Shown in pieces: positions 29,166 through 31,908 of a stretch of 31,908 nt of DNA. A program made the translations under genes and the position numbers. The notes below the pieces were generated by a model that saw only the letters and a list, made by a program, of their open reading frames with translations, was not told the DNA's origin and ran no database searches. How positions within the stretch are numbered: position 1 is the first letter of the stretch; each line of letters opens with the position of its first letter. The stretch is from a virus, in the IMG/VR virus record IMGVR_UViG_3300003873_000039, positions 1-31,908 of that record. The stretch is one strand, 5' to 3'.

Positions 29166-29330
29166 ATGAAATACAATCTGATAACATCGTTTATTTTAGC
29201 AGTGCTTTTTGCGGGCATGATGCAGCATGATCCTGCCGTCCGCATAGTGTGCTTTATTCTGTTTGGTCTTGTTGGCCGTGAGTTTTATCTTGTCAACAAG
29301 AGCGGCAACAGCGTAACTTCTCACGCATAA
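29166..29330 (+). CDS. Small two-helix membrane protein
   Basis: A 54-residue protein with hydrophobic segments at about residues 4-18 (NLITSFILAVLFAGM) and 25-38 (AVRIVCFILFGLVG), then a polar tail. SD AAAGGAG precedes ATG by 8 nt. No family recognised. Membrane proteins of this size near integrase often act in exclusion, but nothing here proves it. Confidence 0.65.
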   Translation: MKYNLITSFILAVLFAGMMQHDPAVRIVCFILFGLVGREFYLVNKSGNSVTSHA

Positions 29331-29331
29331 A

Positions 29332-29532
29332 ATGCCTAAATGGGTTTTGATTCCCAAATATGCCGAAATGTCTGGATACAGCGTTAAAGCGTTATATCAC
29401 AAAAAAGATAGTGGCGTATGGCTTGAAAATGTCCATTGGCGTAAGGCCCCCGATGGAAGGATTTTTATAAACATTTCAAGGGTTGATGAATGGGTAGAGA
29501 GAGGCAGCACAACACTGAGGCGCGTGGCGTAA
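29332..29532 (+). CDS. xis: Excisionase
   Basis: A 66-residue protein starting one base after the previous stop. It reads MPKWVLIPKYAEMSGYS..., then ENVHWRKAPDGRIFINISRVDEWVE, the layout of phage excisionases with a winged-helix DNA-binding fold. It would bend attP/attR and steer the integrase to excision. It overlaps the integrase by 43 nt, as in many xis-int pairs. Confidence 0.75.
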   Translation: MPKWVLIPKYAEMSGYSVKALYHKKDSGVWLENVHWRKAPDGRIFINISRVDEWVERGSTTLRRVA

Positions 29533-30671
29533 GGTCACGCGATGGCCTGTTATATATAGATTTTCAGTTTAAAGGGAAGAGATGCCGGGAATGTCTCGGC
29601 ATCGATGTAACTAAAGCAAACATCAAATATGCTTCGCGGCTCAGGTCTGCGATTCTGCATGAAATATCTGTTGGGACTTTCAGTTATCGCGCTCATTTCC
29701 CGGATAGTAAAAATGCTGTCATTTTCGCTGTAAGCGGAAAATGCGACATCTTCACAGGCGATGCGCTCAAGGATTATCTGAAGGTTAGAAAGCGCACGCT
29801 GGCAAAGTCAGCATATGATGGCTATGAGTCCGCAATAAGAATCCATCTTGTCCCAACTTTCGGGAACATCAAATTGCGTTCGCTTTCAACATCGCTGATT
29901 CGGACATGGATTGCTGATGATCTATCTCACTTAATGAATAAGACAATCAATAACATTCTGACACCATTGCGCGGCATGCTTGATGATGCTTTTTCAGACG
30001 GACTCATTGACAGCAATCCTATGAATCGGATTCACAATATGAAACCAAAGACACGGGAACCTGAGCCATTCAGCCCGGAAGAGTCACAGAGGATCATTGA
30101 TAAGCTGTCAGGACAGGATCGCAATATCATTCAGTTTGGATTCTGGAGCGGCTTACGCATCAGCGAACTTATCGCGCTTGAGTGGAGTGATGTTGATTTA
30201 GTGAATGAAGTTGCATCAATCCGACGGGCAAGCGTCCGTGGCGACGAAAAAGGGACAAAGACCGAAGCGGGTTCGCGTGAACTCAAGATATTACCTCCGG
30301 CCATGGAAGCATTGCAAAGCCAGCGTCAATATTCACAGCTTGCGGGCGGTAGAGTGTTTCTGAATCCACGCGAAAACGCGCCATGGATCAATGATGTCCA
30401 ATTGCGTTCCAGGGTTTGGAAATGTGCGCTGAAGCTGTCTGGTGTGCGTTATCGTAATATGTACCAGATGCGGCATTCATACGCCTCATTCTTACTGTCA
30501 GCCGGCGAAAACCCAGCATGGGTCGCTAATCAAATGGGGCATACTAATATGAGCATGACGCTTAAAGTTTATGCACGATGGATACCCAGCGTCGATCCCA
30601 ATGCTGGCAAGGTTGCAGCGGCTATGGCTGAAAAGTTATCAACAAAGGTTGTGGATAAGTCGCATAAATAA
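29490..30671 (+). CDS. int: Tyrosine integrase
   Basis: A 393-residue protein. The N-terminal 60 residues (RGVRSRDGLLYIDFQFKGKR) are a DUF3596-type arm-binding domain. A SAM-like core-binding domain (about 85-170) follows. The catalytic residues are Arg223 (SGLRISEL), Lys257 (KTEAGS), Arg328-His329 (YQMRHSYAS), His351 (QMGH) and Tyr361 (KVYARW). It should recombine attP near 31.75 kb with a host tRNA gene. The stop is followed by an endonuclease gene rather than directly by attP. A 15-bp motif at 30030 encodes IHNMK. Confidence 0.9.
   Translation: MGRERQHNTEARGVRSRDGLLYIDFQFKGKRCRECLGIDVTKANIKYASRLRSAILHEISVGTFSYRAHFPDSKNAVIFAVSGKCDIFTGDALKDYLKVRKRTLAKSAYDGYESAIRIHLVPTFGNIKLRSLSTSLIRTWIADDLSHLMNKTINNILTPLRGMLDDAFSDGLIDSNPMNRIHNMKPKTREPEPFSPEESQRIIDKLSGQDRNIIQFGFWSGLRISELIALEWSDVDLVNEVASIRRASVRGDEKGTKTEAGSRELKILPPAMEALQSQRQYSQLAGGRVFLNPRENAPWINDVQLRSRVWKCALKLSGVRYRNMYQMRHSYASFLLSAGENPAWVANQMGHTNMSMTLKVYARWIPSVDPNAGKVAAAMAEKLSTKVVDKSHK
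29925..29939 (+). promoter_or_regulatory. Dispersed 15-bp motif, weaker copy
   Basis: TCTCACTTAATGAAT, two mismatches, inside int and oriented with transcription; encodes SHLMN, the same phase as the 30030 copy. Confidence 0.4.
30030..30044 (+). promoter_or_regulatory. Dispersed 15-bp motif ATTCACAATATGAAA
   Basis: Identical to the copy upstream of the repressor. It lies within int, oriented with transcription. Confidence 0.75.
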
Positions 30672-30697
30672 AACGTGTCTTGATGTCAGTTGTTCTA

Positions 30698-30712
30698 TTT
30701 CAGATAGTGAAA
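30698..30712. promoter_or_regulatory. Dispersed 15-bp motif TTTCAGATAGTGAAA
   Basis: One mismatch, in the gap between int and the endonuclease gene. Confidence 0.55.
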
Positions 30713-30720
30713 CAGACTGT

Positions 30721-30738
30721 CTCCCAAAAAAAAGGGAG
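30721..30738 (+). promoter_or_regulatory. Hairpin that can hide the endonuclease ribosome site
   Basis: CTCCC-A8-GGGAG pairs the SD (AAGGGAG) with an upstream CTCCC, 5 nt before the ATG. SD sequestration is common for phage homing endonucleases, limiting expression. Confidence 0.55.
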
Positions 30739-30743
30739 CGCAT

Positions 30744-31643
30744 ATGAAAGAGGAATTGGCTTACTTCGCAGGGCTTTTTGACGCTGAAGGCTGTATCTCA
30801 TCATCAAAAAGGAGAGGTAATAAAGCTGCTGTATCTGTCAGCTTCTCAAACTGCGATTCACGCTTGGCAGGCTTCGCCGCTGGCATGCTTCACGGTGATT
30901 TATCGTTTTCGGACAGACCGAATCAAATGAGGGAATACACTGTGAAGGTGTGTTCCGAAAATGCGCTTAGTGCTCTTAAAATAATCAAGCCATATCTATT
31001 GATTAAGCGTCAACAAGCTGAAATAGCTATAAACTTTCCCGTCATCCCATTGCGCAGGATCAAGAATCATGATTTGATTTCACTTTATGAAATTGACTTT
31101 ATGAAAAATGCTCTGTTTCAGCTAAACAAACACCCGATGCACTTCTATTCACAAAGTGAAATCAAAAGGATGCTCGAAATCCAATCAGGTGAAATTCCAG
31201 AACGATGGAAAGAAAGGCCGGAGATTGCAGCATCATATATCGCAGGCCTTGTTGATGGCGATGGAACTTTTGTCATACCTTCAAAGCTCACATCATTTTC
31301 GCCGTCAATCTCAATCAGCAGCCGGCATTTGCCAGCTATACTTGAAATAAACAGGTATCTTATATCTATCGGTATAATGTCAAAGATTCAGTCTTGCTAC
31401 GATAAGCGGGGATACAATACGACTTACGCTGTACGCGTATTCAGTAGCAATGCTGTAGAGCTTGCTCATTTGATTGCATCGCGTCTTATCGCCAAAAAGG
31501 ATCAGGCGTTACTTATGGCCAGCCTTGCGCCCTTGTTGCGAAGCAGAAACGGCACGCGCGTTCCAGATACAATGCGTAATGATCGTTATAAGGCAGCAAC
31601 GAGAATGAAAAAGCTCAACAGCAGATTCAGAACAGTAAAATAG
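30744..31643 (+). CDS. LAGLIDADG homing endonuclease
   Basis: A 299-residue monomer with two LAGLIDADG helices: LAYFAGLFDAEG (5-16, acidic residues Asp13/Glu15) and SYIAGLVDGDG (164-174, Asp171/Asp173). Each is followed by a beta-rich half, giving the usual pseudo-dimer that cuts a long specific site. It is not inside an intron or intein that I can see; it is a free-standing gene between int and attP. Two dispersed 15-bp motifs lie in its coding region. Confidence 0.85.
   Translation: MKEELAYFAGLFDAEGCISSSKRRGNKAAVSVSFSNCDSRLAGFAAGMLHGDLSFSDRPNQMREYTVKVCSENALSALKIIKPYLLIKRQQAEIAINFPVIPLRRIKNHDLISLYEIDFMKNALFQLNKHPMHFYSQSEIKRMLEIQSGEIPERWKERPEIAASYIAGLVDGDGTFVIPSKLTSFSPSISISSRHLPAILEINRYLISIGIMSKIQSCYDKRGYNTTYAVRVFSSNAVELAHLIASRLIAKKDQALLMASLAPLLRSRNGTRVPDTMRNDRYKAATRMKKLNSRFRTVK
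31078..31092 (+). promoter_or_regulatory. Dispersed 15-bp motif TTTCACTTTATGAAA
   Basis: A full consensus match inside the endonuclease gene, oriented with transcription; encodes SLYE. Confidence 0.75.
31147..31161. promoter_or_regulatory. Dispersed 15-bp motif ATTCACAAAGTGAAA
   Basis: A near-symmetric copy 69 bp past the previous one, in the endonuclease gene; encodes SQSE. Confidence 0.7.
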
Positions 31644-31657
31644 CTGTTTTGAATTAA

Positions 31658-31677
31658 TTTTGTCGCCATTTTGTCGC
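31658..31677 (+). promoter_or_regulatory. Integrase arm-type site pair (int side)
   Basis: TTTGTCGCCATTTTGTCGCC, two direct 10-bp units in the same orientation as the pair at 31880. The tRNA-like core lies between the pairs, which is the layout of an attP. Confidence 0.6.
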
Positions 31678-31699
31678 CGCAAGCTATGGTGAAAAAGAA

Positions 31700-31723
31700 A
31701 AAGCCCTGCGATAACAGGGCTTT
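31700..31723 (-). terminator. Bidirectional terminator beside the tRNA 3' end
   Basis: AAAGCCCTG-CGATAA-CAGGGCTTT. The minus-strand 3' side continues in T-runs (CTTTTTCTTTTTC), so it is strongest after the minus-strand tRNA end, and would also stop the plus-strand endonuclease transcript. Confidence 0.8.
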
Positions 31724-31727
31724 ATAT

Positions 31728-31753
31728 TGGTGGCGCTTCAGGGACTCGAACCC
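31728..31753 (-). tRNA. tRNA 3'-end fragment (att core), not a whole gene
   Basis: On the minus strand it reads T-arm GGGTTCGAGTCCC, acceptor arm AAGCGCC, discriminator A, and CCA. Upstream bases do not form D- or anticodon arms, and the T-stem loses pairing beyond the fragment. Integration would rebuild a host tRNA gene with this end. Confidence 0.75.
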
Positions 31754-31879
31754 AGCAACAGCAATTTCAAGGGATTTACTGGAGGGGATTCAATGGGACT
31801 CGAAGGGCATGGGGTATAAGGATTTCAGACATTCCATGTTTTTCCCGTTTCCCCTGAGTTCCCGTAAAAGCCCCTCTGA

Positions 31880-31908
31880 TTTGTCGCCATTTTGTCGCCG
31901 GGGTCAAA
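31880..31908. repeat. Terminal direct repeat, second copy
   Basis: Identical to bases 1-29 and includes the second arm-type pair (31880-31899). Confidence 0.85.

Larger units (their letters stand above)
31658..31908. other. Probable phage attachment site (attP) region
   Basis: About 250 bp with arm-type repeats at both ends, a bidirectional terminator, and a 26-base tRNA 3' end. The right half (31754-31879) has no gene; GGGACTCGAA from the tRNA T-arm recurs at 31795-31804. The region lies at the junction of int-side and late-operon ends, as expected for attP. Confidence 0.65.

Noticed and set aside
308-31161. The 15-bp motif as a CRP (cAMP receptor) site
   Set aside because: CRP sites are TGTGA-N6-TCACA. 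Here the half-sites are inside out (TTCAC-N3-GTGAA), so the geometry is wrong.
31728-31820. A complete tRNA gene on the minus strand
   Set aside because: Only T-arm, acceptor 3' strand and CCA are present. No matching 5' acceptor strand, D-arm or anticodon arm follows.
1-31908. CRISPR array
   Set aside because: The repeats are dispersed or tandem short units without regular spacers.

Overview
The window reads as the complete genome of a temperate, long-tailed (siphovirus-like) bacteriophage, most likely a circular contig cut open: bases 1-29 are repeated exactly at 31880-31908. The host is probably a Gram-negative proteobacterium. This rests on strong Shine-Dalgarno sites, a lambda-type layout, proteobacterial-type integrase and excisionase, and a tRNA 3' end with an encoded CCA in the attachment region. 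The species cannot be named from sequence alone.

Layout. From about 25.5 kb leftward (minus strand) runs one long unit: an Arc-like regulator, a replisome organiser, a Twinkle/DnaB-type helicase, a RusA resolvase, terminase small and large subunits, portal, gpG-like protein, a MuF head protein fused to a putative zinc metallopeptidase, scaffold, major capsid protein, connectors, tail terminator, tail tube, a frameshifted tail chaperone pair, tape measure, two beta-propeller tail proteins, a fibre, and a lysis module near position 1. From 25.6 kb rightward (plus strand) lie the repressor, a 470-bp control region with a strong promoter and structured leader, then Rad52-type annealase, YqaJ exonuclease, SSB, excisionase, tyrosine integrase, a LAGLIDADG endonuclease and attP.

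Two cargo ('moron') insertions interrupt the head genes: a three-gene AT-rich minus-strand cassette with an HTH protein (14318-15071), which has its own promoter and terminator, and a plus-strand secreted-protein gene (16108-16509) with its own promoter.

The most unusual feature is a dispersed 15-bp partial palindrome, TTTCAC-N3-ATGAAA, with about 19 good copies and several weaker ones. They lie inside genes, at start codons and beside terminators. Of 16 copies whose half-sites give a direction, 14 read along the direction of transcription. This resembles the 'stoperator' network of mycobacteriophage L5, but with an unrelated sequence. A second dispersed element, a 67-bp repeat carrying CTCGTAG, links the two large non-coding regions. 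How the parts work together: in a lysogen the repressor would bind the dispersed sites and silence both arms while the cargo genes stay on; on induction, replication and head-tail genes are read leftward, and recombination and integration genes rightward.
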